Below are positions 19,183 to 30,500 of a stretch of DNA of 64,000 nucleotides, in pieces. This DNA comes from an uncultured Marinomonas sp. (GTDB lineage: Bacteria > Pseudomonadota > Gammaproteobacteria > Pseudomonadales > Marinomonadaceae). The stretch lies in the NCBI GenBank assembly GCA_938009755.1, contig CALLIL010000009.1:62001-126000 (forward strand). Reading direction: 5' to 3'. A program made the translations under genes and the position numbers. The notes below the pieces were generated by a model. The model made no database searches, was not told the DNA's origin, and saw only the letters and a list, made by a program, of their open reading frames with translations. Numbering within the stretch: position 1 is the stretch's first letter; each line of letters opens with the position of its first letter.

Positions 19183-20460
19183 ATGAAATTACGAATTCAA
19201 AATGGTCGCTTAATAGACCCAAGCCAAAACCTGAACTGTGTTGCTGATTTGTTTATTGAAAATCATAAGATTGTTGCCATAGGTGAAGCACCAGTGGGAT
19301 TCGATGACGCTGACGTTGTGGATGCTGAAGGGCATTGGGTGTTGCCAGGTTTGGTGGATGTGGCTGTCTCATTACGTGAGCCGGGTTTTACGCAAAAAGG
19401 CAGTATCGCAACGGAAGGACGAGCGGCTGTTTCTGGTGGTGTGACGACGGTTGTTTGTCCACCTGATACAAGTCCAATTGTCGACACGCCAGCCGTTGCT
19501 GCATTGATTCAAGACAAAGCAGATGAAGCGGGCATGGCGAATGTCTTTCCGATTGGCGCTTTGACCCAAGGCTTAGAAGGTTCGCATTTAAGTAACATGG
19601 TGTCATTAACGGACGCAGGTTGTGTGGCGCTGTCGAATGGTCGTCATGCCATGGCGAATACGAAAGTATTATCAAGAGCATTGGAATATGCAGCCACTCA
19701 TGATTTGCTGGTTGTGTTTCATCCTGATGAGGAAAGTTTGTCTGAAGGTGGTTGTGCCCATGAAGGTCTAATGTCCACCATGCACGGTTTGAGTGGTATT
19801 CCTGAAACTGCAGAAACCATCGCGCTTACACGTGATTTATTATTGATTGAGAAAACAGGAGTGCGTGCACACTTTGCGCGTCTGTCGAGTGCTAAGTCGA
19901 TTGAGATGATTGCGAATGCAAAACTATCTGGCTTGGATGTGACAGCCGATGTAGCAGTGCACAACTTATTGCTCAATGACGATGTATTGGATCAGTTTGA
20001 CGGTCAATATCATGTTTTACCACCACTGCGTGCTGAGAATGACAGATTGACATTAATTGAAGGCGTTAAGCGTGGCGTGATTTCCGCCATTTGTTCCGAT
20101 CATCAGCCTCACGAGAAAATGGCCAAAGTAGCGCCTTTTGCGGCAACGGAACCAGGTATGGCAAATGTTGAAGTTCTGTTGCCTTTGGCGATGCGCCTGG
20201 TGGATGAAGGGGATTTAGATTTTGATTCCTTGTTGTCTTGTCTAACGTCTGGGCCAGCGTCTTGCTTTGGATTGGAGGCAGGTTCTTTATCGGTTGGCAG
20301 TTTTGCGGATTTTATTTTGTATGACAGTACTGCCCGTTGGACTTGGGAGTACAAAAACCGCAAAACCAAGGGGCATAATTCTGCATTTTTTGGAAGTGAG
20401 TTTGTCGGTCAAGTGGTAGCCAGTTACATATCCGGTCAATGTGTTTATCGCAACTTGTAA
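19183..20460 (+). CDS. pyrC: Dihydroorotase-like protein (PyrC/PyrX type)
   Basis: Amidohydrolase fold protein MKLRIQNGRLIDPSQNLNCVADLFIENHKIVAIG; immediately after pyrB. The N-terminal part lacks an obvious HxH metal motif (DVAVSLREPG), so it may be a non-catalytic PyrC'. Confidence 0.88.
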   Translation: MKLRIQNGRLIDPSQNLNCVADLFIENHKIVAIGEAPVGFDDADVVDAEGHWVLPGLVDVAVSLREPGFTQKGSIATEGRAAVSGGVTTVVCPPDTSPIVDTPAVAALIQDKADEAGMANVFPIGALTQGLEGSHLSNMVSLTDAGCVALSNGRHAMANTKVLSRALEYAATHDLLVVFHPDEESLSEGGCAHEGLMSTMHGLSGIPETAETIALTRDLLLIEKTGVRAHFARLSSAKSIEMIANAKLSGLDVTADVAVHNLLLNDDVLDQFDGQYHVLPPLRAENDRLTLIEGVKRGVISAICSDHQPHEKMAKVAPFAATEPGMANVEVLLPLAMRLVDEGDLDFDSLLSCLTSGPASCFGLEAGSLSVGSFADFILYDSTARWTWEYKNRKTKGHNSAFFGSEFVGQVVASYISGQCVYRNL

Positions 20461-20605
20461 GCTTTTGTCACATAAAGTGATGAAACTTAAAGAAAAGTAA
20501 GGATATTTTAGTAAAAGTGCATGTTTGGCCTTACTATGACTTTACTTTTAAGGTTAGGTCATTAATCTTGTTGGTATTGGATTTTATTATGGACTTTATT
20601 TTTGT

Positions 20606-21679
20606 ATGACTGTTGTTGGCGCTTCACTCTCATTGTCACCTGAAAAAGAACGAGATTTTATTAAAAATCTGTACGTTGACATGCCTGAGACTATTCAGAT
20701 GATTGCAAAAGGTGCGCCTTTAAATTCATTGCTCAATCGTTTCAAAGGCAAATTACAATCTCAACTTTCATCGGCTTACTGTTTATTCATTGTCTGCGAC
20801 AAAGATTGCTTGCAATGGAGTCTTCCTTATACCGACTCTGTGAATGAGCCGCTGTTGGCTATGAATGGTCAATTGGCTTCTGTGCCTCAAGATTTGGTGC
20901 GCTTTGCAGCAACTCAGTCTAGTACTAAGCGGTACGACACAGGAATCCAAGAGTCGACGGGCTGGTCTTTATGGCAATCTTTTTTTCAAGAGCATAACTT
21001 CACTGATGTAGCGATGGTGAGTGTGTCTGATGGTCGAGGCTCGATTCATCTAATGCTGGTGTTGCAGAAAAACAACCAATCATTAGACAAGTCATTAATG
21101 GAATTAGCGCTGGATGCTTACTCTTCTTGGGTTAGCGCCGCTTTTGAACGTGAAAAGGCCGATTATGTACTGCTTGAAAATACCCATAAAAATCCTGAAA
21201 CTGGGTTGTTGCGCCGTTACACTTTTGAAAGTAATTTTGGCATTGTATTGAAGGATTCACGTCGACATTTTCAACGTGCTGCGTTGCTGTCTTTGCGACT
21301 TCTGTCCGATGCTAAAGCAGAAACACCTGAGCTTAAGCAGTTGGCAGGTGTGATGCGTGATGCTGTTCGCGATAACGATCTGATTGCTCATTATGACGAG
21401 CGCGAATTGGTTATGGGGATTCGTATCCAAAACTTAGAAGATGCGGAAGTGGTTGCTGAAAAACTTCTCGATTCCCTGCGCAACCCGAAATATTCCAATA
21501 ATCGCCTGATACACGCTGGTTTCTCTATCGGGATTGCGTTTTATCCAGAACACTCATCTATAGAGGCGCTTTATCAAGCGGCTTGCTTTGCTGCCAATTC
21601 ACTGAAAAACACACCTGGATATCGCCTTGAATTCCATGATGCGTTTTATGAATCCAGCTCTGACTTTTACGCCGAGTAG
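20606..21679 (+). CDS. Protein with a degenerate GGDEF-like C-terminal domain
   Basis: NPETGLLRRYTFESNF...HYDERELVMGIRI...IHAGFSIGIAFYPEHSSIEALYQAACFAANSLK follows the diguanylate cyclase pattern without GGDEF/GGEEF. Confidence 0.65.
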   Translation: MTVVGASLSLSPEKERDFIKNLYVDMPETIQMIAKGAPLNSLLNRFKGKLQSQLSSAYCLFIVCDKDCLQWSLPYTDSVNEPLLAMNGQLASVPQDLVRFAATQSSTKRYDTGIQESTGWSLWQSFFQEHNFTDVAMVSVSDGRGSIHLMLVLQKNNQSLDKSLMELALDAYSSWVSAAFEREKADYVLLENTHKNPETGLLRRYTFESNFGIVLKDSRRHFQRAALLSLRLLSDAKAETPELKQLAGVMRDAVRDNDLIAHYDERELVMGIRIQNLEDAEVVAEKLLDSLRNPKYSNNRLIHAGFSIGIAFYPEHSSIEALYQAACFAANSLKNTPGYRLEFHDAFYESSSDFYAE

Positions 21680-21797
21680 GTCTTTTTCTCGTTATTCTAA
21701 ATGATGTTATGATGCGCTCTGATGCTTTTCATGAAAGATGAAAAGCAAGATACGATGTAATTGGTCAGTATCTAGGTGTAATTCGGAGCGCTCAATC

Positions 21798-22526
21798 ATG
21801 ACAATAGAACTCGAAAAAGAAGATGCAGAGAGTATTAAAAATAATTTATCTGCGGTGTCTCTTCAAATCACACAAGCTATCCAACAATTTGGCCGCACGC
21901 CTGAGAGCGTCCGATTGCTTGCCGTCAGTAAAACCAAGCCTGTTTCCGCACTGGCTGCCGCGTACGCTGCTGGTCAAAGGGCGTTTGGTGAAAATTACGT
22001 TCAAGAAGCGGTTGATAAATACCATGCATTGGGTGATTTAGCGGATATCGAATGGCACTTTATCGGCCCTATTCAATCGAATAAATCCCGTTTAATCGCA
22101 GAAAGCATGGATTGGGTGCACACGATTGATCGTGACAAAATTGCGTTGCGCCTCAATGAGCAGAGACCAGAAGATAAGGCACCACTGAATGTGTGTGTAC
22201 AAGTAAATATCAGCGGCGAAGAAAGTAAGTCTGGTATTCTGCTGTCAGAGTTAGATGCAATGGTTTCCTTGGTGTCAGACCTCCCAAATTTACGTTTAAG
22301 AGGCTTGATGGCTATTCCAGCACCTCAGCAAAGTCATCAACAGCAATGCGACGTTTATAAACCTTTAACCGACGCTTTTCTTGAATTATCAAAATCCGAT
22401 AGCATGATAGATACCTTATCCATTGGCATGTCTGGAGATTTATCCGCTGCCATTGCGTCAGGCAGTACAATGGTTCGTATTGGTACCGCCATTTTTGGAG
22501 AAAGAGATTACGCCGTTAAGCTATAA
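21798..22526 (+). CDS. yggS: YggS family PLP-binding protein
   Basis: VRLLAVSKTKPVSALAAAYAAGQRAFGENYVQEAVDK; LSIGMSGDLSAAIASGSTMVRIGTAIFG. Confidence 0.95.
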   Translation: MTIELEKEDAESIKNNLSAVSLQITQAIQQFGRTPESVRLLAVSKTKPVSALAAAYAAGQRAFGENYVQEAVDKYHALGDLADIEWHFIGPIQSNKSRLIAESMDWVHTIDRDKIALRLNEQRPEDKAPLNVCVQVNISGEESKSGILLSELDAMVSLVSDLPNLRLRGLMAIPAPQQSHQQQCDVYKPLTDAFLELSKSDSMIDTLSIGMSGDLSAAIASGSTMVRIGTAIFGERDYAVKL

Positions 22527-22609
22527 TAGTGATGTATAGCGACGATTTTTATGGCGTCTTTTGGATGTTGATAGAATCTCATTAGCTTAAATAAACAATA
22601 GGATGAAAC

Positions 22610-23443
22610 ATGGCTCTTAATATTGCCTTTATAGGCGTAGGAAATATGGCTCGCGCAATTTTTAGTGGCATGTTAGCCAGCGGCTATCCAGCAGAGAACA
22701 TTATTGGTACTTCTAGAACGCCTGAAAAACGCGATTTTTATCATGAGCATTATGGTGTGTCCATGTTGGCCGATAATTTTGCTGCGGTAGATGACGCTGA
22801 TGTGGTTGTCTTGTGTGTGAAACCTGCGCAAATGAAAGTGGTGGTTGAAGAGTTCTCTGAGCACGTGAGAAGCGATCAATTATTTATTTCGGTTGCGGCT
22901 GGTATTGAACTGAATGCGTTGGAAAACTGGTTAGGCAAGCCCGTTTCGATTGTTCGAAGCATGCCAAATACGCCGTCACAGTTGGGCGCCGGTATGACAG
23001 GTTTGATTGCTAATGAGCAAACAACAGACGAGCAAAAAGAGTGGGTTTCTGAATTATTCGCCAGTATCGGGCATTCCGTTTGGGTGGACCAAGAAGACCA
23101 TATGCATACGGTAACGGCTTTGTCAGGCAGTGCGCCAGCGTATTTTTTTCGCTTCCTTGAATCCATGATCACCAACGCAAAAGCGCAAGGAATGGACGAA
23201 GAAACCAGCCGACAGTTAGCAAGCCATGCGATGCTTGGTGCCGCAAAAATGGTCGTGGAATTAGAAGAGCCGATTGAACAGCTGCGTAAAAATATTACTT
23301 CTCCAAATGGCACAACCGAGCAAGCTTTGTGGTCTCTTGATGCGTCTGATATTGATAGAGTGGTTGGTGATGCGATGACCGCGTGTATAAATCGATCCAA
23401 AGAAATGTCGAATGACTTTTCTGTTCAAAGTGATGAGGAATAA
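22610..23443 (+). CDS. proC: Pyrroline-5-carboxylate reductase
   Basis: IAFIGVGNMARAIFSGML; RSMPNTPSQLGAGMTGL; ALSGSAPAYFF. Confidence 0.96.
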   Translation: MALNIAFIGVGNMARAIFSGMLASGYPAENIIGTSRTPEKRDFYHEHYGVSMLADNFAAVDDADVVVLCVKPAQMKVVVEEFSEHVRSDQLFISVAAGIELNALENWLGKPVSIVRSMPNTPSQLGAGMTGLIANEQTTDEQKEWVSELFASIGHSVWVDQEDHMHTVTALSGSAPAYFFRFLESMITNAKAQGMDEETSRQLASHAMLGAAKMVVELEEPIEQLRKNITSPNGTTEQALWSLDASDIDRVVGDAMTACINRSKEMSNDFSVQSDEE

Positions 23444-23448
23444 ATTGA

Positions 23449-23991
23449 ATGAGTTCTAGTCCGTTCATTAGTTTAGTAACGATTATTTGTAATCTTTACT
23501 TGTTTATCGTGTTGCTGCGTTTGGTGCTTCAACTAACACGCGCCGATTTTTATAACCCTATTAGCCAAGGTGTTGTGAAAGCAACCAGCCCGCTTATTTT
23601 GCCATTGCGTAAAGTCATTCCTGCGATTGGTCGCTTGGATACGGCGTCTTTAGTGTTAGCGTTAGCGGTACAGTTTTTAACCGTGCTGTTGGTTGTTTTA
23701 CTAAAGGGTGCGTATTTGCCTCCTGTTGGCTACGCCATTCATACAGTGGCAGGTACGTTTTATCATTTATTGAATTTGTATTTTGGCGCGATGTTGATCT
23801 CGGTGATTTTAAGCTGGGTTGCACCTGGTGCAAATCATCCTGGCGCAATGTTGGTTGGCCAGATTACGGCGCCTTTATATCGGGCGGTTCAGCGAGTCAT
23901 TCCGCCATTGGGTGGTTTGGATATTTCGCCTATATTTATCTTTTTAGGCATTACTTTTTTGAAGTCGATACTGGCACCATACGCAGTCTAA
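23449..23991 (+). CDS. yggT: YggT family membrane protein
   Basis: Two YggT-like repeats (NPISQGVVKATSPLILPLRKVIPAIG; APLYRAVQRVIPPLGGLDISPIF). Confidence 0.92.
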   Translation: MSSSPFISLVTIICNLYLFIVLLRLVLQLTRADFYNPISQGVVKATSPLILPLRKVIPAIGRLDTASLVLALAVQFLTVLLVVLLKGAYLPPVGYAIHTVAGTFYHLLNLYFGAMLISVILSWVAPGANHPGAMLVGQITAPLYRAVQRVIPPLGGLDISPIFIFLGITFLKSILAPYAV

Positions 23992-24150
23992 GCGATGTGA
24001 AACACCGTTAAGGCGAAGTGAATTAGCGCTTGGTTTGGTTCGTTGAATTGAGAATAGGGGCATATTCCTATATGATGCGCCCCTAAATGGGAACGAACGT
24101 AGCTATTATCGTGTTACGGGTAGTGTCCTGACTTCTTATCCCTTATTTAA

Positions 24151-24651
<501 letters not shown>

Positions 24652-24667
24652 TAACGTGTTTTTTTAG

Positions 24668-24928
<261 letters not shown>

Positions 24929-24946
24929 TCATAAGGTTGCGCATCT

Positions 24947-26683
24947 ATCGATACTAATAGTTTTATTTTCCTCGCTGGCATCTTACTGTTAGTAAGCATT
25001 CTTGCCAGTTCTTTAACTGTTCGTGTTGGCTTACCTCTACTGCTCGTTTTCCTTGGGATGGGAATGCTTGCAGGAGAAGAGGGAATTGGCCGATTAGACT
25101 TCGACAACTCAAATTTAGCCTTCTTCGTTGGTAATCTCGCATTGGCTGTCATTTTGTTAGATGGCGGAATGCGCACCAAAACCAGCACCTTTCGCGTTGC
25201 TCTATGGCCCTCGTTATCTCTTGCTACATTAGGTGTTGTTCTTACAACCGCAAGTGTCGGCGTGTTTGCCGCTTGGTTACTTGGTGTGCCGTTAATCTAT
25301 GGTTTGTTATTAGGTGCCACCGTCGGTTCTACCGATGCTGCGGCGGTGTTTAACCTTTTACGAAACAGCGGCGTTAAGCTAAACGAGCGAGTGGGTGGCA
25401 CGCTAGAAATCGAATCTGGAGCCAATGATCCCATGGCGATTCTGTTAGTTGTCATGCTAACGGGATTATTGCAAAGTGCAGATCATATTAGTGTTCTGTC
25501 CTTTTTAGGGCAGATGCTACAGCAATTCGCTATCGGCAGTATTGCTGGCGTATTAGGCGGAAAACTCCTTCTCGCTGTTTTGAAAAAAGTGCCTTTAGTC
25601 GAAGGTTTGTACGCGTTATTAATCATTTCTTTTGGTTTGGCTGTGTTTTCAGGCGTCAATATTATTGGCGGCAGTGGCTTCTTAGCGGTTTACCTTGTTG
25701 GATTAACCGTGGGAAACGGCCGAGTCAAACAATTAGAAGCCGTCTCTCAAGTCATGGACGGTTTGGCTTGGTTGGCGCAAGCAGGCATGTTCTTGTTACT
25801 TGGCCTGTTGGTAACACCTTCTAGCTTGTTGACACATGGTTTAGAGGCGGTCGCAATCGCGGCGTTCTTGATTTTTATCGCACGACCTTTGGCTGTAATG
25901 ATTTGTTTATTACCGTTTGATTTTAGGTGGCCAGAGCGACTGTATATTAGTTGGGTTGGATTGCGTGGCGCGGTACCGATTGTACTGGCGCTTTATCCTA
26001 TCATTGCGGGATTATCGAACTCAAATTTGTTGTTTGAAATTACCTTCACGGTTGTGCTGATTTCTTTATTGTTACAAGGCTCAACCGTACCGTTAGTAGC
26101 GCGTTGGTTGAACATTATCGTACCCGCAGCACCTGCGCCCACGACGCGCTTTTCATTGGTTGATAACACCGCGTCTCATTACTCGCTTGAGTTGTATGAG
26201 TTCTTGGTTCAAGCGGAAAAAGTGAAAATCCCCGCTGCCATTGTGCAAAATGTGCCAAGTAAAACGGTATCTACACCACAGCTTGTGTCTTTGGTTCGAG
26301 ATCATCAGCCGATCATCGTCAATGAAGAAACGATATTAACGACGGGTGACAGAATCTGGATGTTATTGCACCCAGAAGATGTGGAAGATGTTGCGGTTAT
26401 CTTTTCTCAAGAAGCATCTAGCTCGTTTCTGCTGCAAAACTTCTTTGGTGAATTCTCTATTCGAGGCGATGCGCCATTGCTGGACCTTGCTAAAGCGTAT
26501 GGTGTTCCTATTGATGGTCTTGACCCTCAGGACACCGCAGAGCAACTGCTACAGCGTCAGATAGGTAAAACCCTCGTTGTTGGTGACCGAGTGCGCTTTG
26601 GTTCACTAAGGCTGACGGTGAGAGAGATGAAAGAAGGGAAAGTGGAAGCAATAGGGCTCAAGTTACAAGATAAGTCACATTAA
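24947..26683 (+). CDS. nhaP2: Potassium/proton antiporter (NhaP2/CvrA type, TrkA-C domain); start codon uncertain, possible ATC
   Basis: NLALAVILLDGGMRTKTSTFRVALWPSLSLATLGVV; VGSTDAAAVFNLL; WVGLRGAVPIVLALYPI. Reading frame is open upstream of the ORF-track ATG (25058) back to the TAA at 24932-24934 and encodes transporter-like sequence. Confidence 0.88.
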   Translation: MDTNSFIFLAGILLLVSILASSLTVRVGLPLLLVFLGMGMLAGEEGIGRLDFDNSNLAFFVGNLALAVILLDGGMRTKTSTFRVALWPSLSLATLGVVLTTASVGVFAAWLLGVPLIYGLLLGATVGSTDAAAVFNLLRNSGVKLNERVGGTLEIESGANDPMAILLVVMLTGLLQSADHISVLSFLGQMLQQFAIGSIAGVLGGKLLLAVLKKVPLVEGLYALLIISFGLAVFSGVNIIGGSGFLAVYLVGLTVGNGRVKQLEAVSQVMDGLAWLAQAGMFLLLGLLVTPSSLLTHGLEAVAIAAFLIFIARPLAVMICLLPFDFRWPERLYISWVGLRGAVPIVLALYPIIAGLSNSNLLFEITFTVVLISLLLQGSTVPLVARWLNIIVPAAPAPTTRFSLVDNTASHYSLELYEFLVQAEKVKIPAAIVQNVPSKTVSTPQLVSLVRDHQPIIVNEETILTTGDRIWMLLHPEDVEDVAVIFSQEASSSFLLQNFFGEFSIRGDAPLLDLAKAYGVPIDGLDPQDTAEQLLQRQIGKTLVVGDRVRFGSLRLTVREMKEGKVEAIGLKLQDKSH

Positions 26684-26704
26684 GCCCGTATTCATACGAT
26701 TAGG

Positions 26705-27166
26705 CTAATTCATCTCATAACCCAACTGACGCCATGATTCATAGACCATAACCGCCACAGTATTGGACAAGTTCAAACTGCGAGACTCTGCTTGCATAGG
26801 CAAACGAAGCCTTTGAGGCAAAGGTAAAGCTTCAATGAACTCGGCTGGCAGACCTCGTGTTTCCGGTCCAAAAACCAACACGTCGTTCTTCGCGAAGCTC
26901 GCTTCGCTGTGTGTTCTACTGCCCTTCGTAGTGAGTGCGTAAATCGTTGCGATCTCGTTTTGATCGACAAAACTCTGGAAGTCAGGGTAGCGTTTAAGAC
27001 GAGTGAATTCATGATAATCCAACCCTGCTCTACGGAGTTTCTTATCTTCTAATTCAAAGCCAAGCGGCTCGATCAGATGTAAATGGTATCCGGTGTTCGC
27101 ACACAGACGAATAACATTGCCTGTATTTGGTGGAATTTCTGGTTGGTAAAGTACAATGTGCAGCAT
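26705..27166 (-). CDS. trmL: tRNA (cytidine(34)-2'-O)-methyltransferase
   Basis: SPOUT family: [60 protein letters not shown]. Confidence 0.95.
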   Translation of the reverse strand: MLHIVLYQPEIPPNTGNVIRLCANTGYHLHLIEPLGFELEDKKLRRAGLDYHEFTRLKRYPDFQSFVDQNEIATIYALTTKGSRTHSEASFAKNDVLVFGPETRGLPAEFIEALPLPQRLRLPMQAESRSLNLSNTVAVMVYESWRQLGYEMN

Positions 27167-27247
27167 GAGTTTATCTCCTTGATATTAGAGAGATAATACC
27201 AGAACTCCCTTCAATCCTAACTTTTTAATTTTTTTTGAAAAAAACTA

Positions 27248-27275
27248 TTGACCCTCCAAGAGGTTTCTCTATAAT
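27248..27275 (+). promoter_or_regulatory. Sigma70-type promoter for tRNA-Phe
   Basis: TTGACC-N16-TATAAT ending 12 nt before the tRNA, with a GC-rich discriminator (ACGCCCC). Confidence 0.85.
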
Positions 27276-27286
27276 ACGCCCCACTT

Positions 27287-27362
27287 GCCCAGATAGCTCA
27301 GTCGGTAGAGCAGAGGATTGAAAATCCTCGTGTCGGCGGTTCGATTCCGTCTCTGGGCACCA
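27287..27362 (+). tRNA. tRNA-Phe (anticodon GAA)
   Basis: Cloverleaf with 7-bp acceptor GCCCAGA/TCTGGGC, anticodon arm GGATTGAAAATCC, TTCGATTCC, encoded CCA. Confidence 0.97.
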
Positions 27363-27371
27363 TGATTAAAG

Positions 27372-27404
27372 AAAGCTCGCTAGTTTACTAGCGGGCTTTT
27401 TTTT
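27372..27404 (+). terminator. Intrinsic terminator after tRNA-Phe
   Basis: AAAGCTCGCTAGT-TT-ACTAGCGGGCTTT stem and T-tract. Confidence 0.9.
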
Positions 27405-27592
27405 CGTCTGGAGTTTATGGGTGGCTTGTTCTTTTTGTTTATAAGAGTTTGCAAGCCACTGTATATTCTTGTCTGTGTTTAACTTGTCTTTTTTCTCTTC
27501 TCTGTCTTGTTGTGTTTTTTTTCATATTACGGCTATTATTGTTTTACTCTCCCGATCTTTTTTGTTTCAAGTCATTAATGGAAGACTGATGT

Positions 27593-30500
27593 ATGGTGCA
27601 GGCTGCAAAGGTAATATCGATTACGGCGCTTGGGTATTTCGTTCTAGGTTTAATTGGGTCAGAGCTTTCTTCCTTTCCAAGTGATACTTCTGTTATATGG
27701 CCAGCTTCTGGCTTGGCGCTTGTCGCTGCCATGCTTTACCCAAAACAGGCTTTTATCGGTGTGTTTATTGGTGCTTTTATGGTTGCCTATAAAATAACGA
27801 TGAAAAGTCCTGACTCTTTTAATCTTGTTTTTTTGTTAGTGATTGCCACGTCTTCAGCATTACAGGCGAGTGTTGGAGCATATCTTGTTCGCCGCTTTAT
27901 CGGTTTTCCTTTTCTATTTCATCGCATACGTCTTGTTTTGCTTTTTGTCTTTCTCGCGGGCTTCGTGTCCACGATTATTACTGCTGTTTTTTGCTCTCTT
28001 GCATTGCTTTATTGGGAGATGATCAGTGTTGAAGAGTTTTGGTTGTGTGGGTTGCTTTGGTGGTATGGCGATATTATTGGCGTGCTTGTCATGGTGCCTT
28101 GGCTGGCTATCTTCTTTCCTCGATATTTTGACAGCCATTTTGAACACCCTAGGCGTTTATTGAGTGGGTTTTTATTAGTTGTCTTTGTGACGGCCACGTT
28201 ATCTTGGGGGAGTGCTTACTCTGAGCACAATAAGCAATCAAGAGAGTTTTATTCTAATGCAGAATTATTGGAAGTGTTGCTGAATAATCGCCTTAAAAAT
28301 ACAGCCGATATTTTATATAGCTTTGCGGGTTTTGCACAAAGTAATGAGACATTCACTATTGAAAAGCACGAAGCGTTCTCGGCTGATATTAGTCGGCGCG
28401 ACAGCTCTATTCTTGCTGTGACGATTGGGTTTCTTGTTTCAGGGGAAGATATTTCAGAGTTTGAAGCGTCGATGCAGAAGAACTATCCGGACTTTGAATT
28501 CAAAGTACGAGAGTTAAATGACAGTGGTAAGTTGGTAAAGGCAACGCCGAGAGATAGACATATTATTGCAAGCTTTATTGCACCTAAGGAAAGGGTTCAA
28601 AACTTAGCAGGCTATGATATTTACTTTCAGGAAGATAGAAGGCTTGCTTTGGATAAGGCCATAGCCTTGAACGATGTTTACCCTTCAGAGCCTATTATGT
28701 TAATGCGAGGTAATCGGGGCGTCTTACTAGCATTGCCGTTTAATCATATGAAAACAGGTGAGCTTTTTGGTATCACTACGGCAGTGATTGATCTCGATAT
28801 TTTGACGAATAATATTATTAATCAAGGTGTGCTGCCAAACACGGATTTATATTTAGTGGATCTAGACGGCACGGATAATAAGCCTATGTTGATTACTCAG
28901 AGCGAGTCTGCGTCTTTGTCTTTGGACGCTATGATATCTCGTTATGAAGCAGGAAACTTTGATCATGCGGTGAGTTTTGATATCGAAGTGGGAGCGAAAA
29001 CGTGGCGTCTATTTCAAGTCAGTGACCGTTATTTTTTTAAACAACCTTGGATTGTACAGTTCGTGTTTGGAAGCAGCTTTATTCTAACGGGACTCTTCGG
29101 TTGGTTCTTATTGATTGTGAGCAGCTACGCCTCAGCGGTGGAAGACAATGTGCGATTAAGAACGCAAGATTTAGAACGAGCGAATGAATATTTAAAAGCC
29201 TCTGAGCTGGAACAAAGTAAAGCCAAAGAAGAAGCGGAAGAAGCTAACCGTGCGAAAAGTGAATTTTTGGCCAATATGAGTCATGAGATCCGTACGCCTT
29301 TAAATGGTGTAATTGGCGGCTTATCTTTATTAAAAACACACCCTTTGACCCTAGAACAATATAATCTCGCTAACCTTTCACAACAGAGTGCTGAGTCATT
29401 ATTAGACATTATTAATGATATTTTGGATTTGTCGAAAATAGAAACAGGAGAGTTTGAACTTGAGTGTGAAGCTTTTGAGCTGAGGGAGTTGGTGGAAGAA
29501 GTAACAGGGATTTTTATCTTAAAAGCAGAAGAAAAGGGCATTGTCTTAAATTCTCCAGCGGTGCCTATTGTGGCCTTAAATGTCATGGGAGATCGACTAA
29601 GGTTAAAGCAAGTGTTGGTGAACTTAATGGCGAACGCGGTGAAGTTCACACAAGAAGGCGAAGTGTCTTTGTTTCTTTTTATTGAACCTGTGAACGATGA
29701 TGAGATTATTTTACATGTGTCGATAGCGGACACTGGTATTGGTGTACCGCAAGATAATCAAGAGCATTTATTTGATCGATTTAAGCAAGCGGATGGCTCA
29801 ACAACGAGGCGGTTTGGTGGTACAGGGCTTGGTTTGGCGATCTGTCGGGAAATTGTGGTAAGCATGCAAGGGCAGATCGGATTGACTTCTGAAGAAGGTG
29901 CAGGTTCTACCTTCTGGTTTAATTTGCCACTTACGCTTGCTACTGAGCCAGTGCCTGTGGATACGTTAAGTTATAAAACGCAGGCGACGGTTATTTATCA
30001 AAATAAAACAGGGCGCGATTATTTGAGCGCTTTGTTAGACACGCTAGGCGTCGAACATAATGTGTGTAGCAGTGTGAGTGAAGCCTTGCTGCATGATACT
30101 TGGTATGAGCCGTTTGTGTTTGTCGACGCTTATGCTCTAGGTGTCGCGAGTTCCGAGGATTTACTTGCGTTCGAGAATGTATGTGAACAAAAAGCCATGA
30201 AACAAATTCTGTTACACGATCGCACCAATACAAAATTTGATGTCAGTGCCTATGAAACATCCATTATCAAACCTATTTTTCACCGCGCTTTAGTTGAAGC
30301 ATTGGAAAGAGTGAAACCGGGCGGTGCTGATGTTATCGATGAACATGTTATAGAAAATACTACCGAGTACCGTTTGTCGTTCGATGCAAAGGTCTTACTG
30401 GTAGAAGATAATCTAACCAATCAGATTGTGGCAAAAGGTTTGTTGAATTTGTACGGTGTTGACGTTAGCGTCGCAGAAAACGGCCAAGAAGCCATTGAAA

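Noticed and set aside
22876-23400. 174-aa minus-strand ORF
   Set aside because: Antisense shadow of proC
25058-26683. ORF-track start (ATG 25058) for the antiporter
   Set aside because: It removes the conserved first transmembrane segment, which is encoded in frame upstream
27287-27362. tRNA-Phe as an integration site for a mobile element (kinase gene following)
   Set aside because: No integrase and no second copy of the tRNA 3' end noticed nearby
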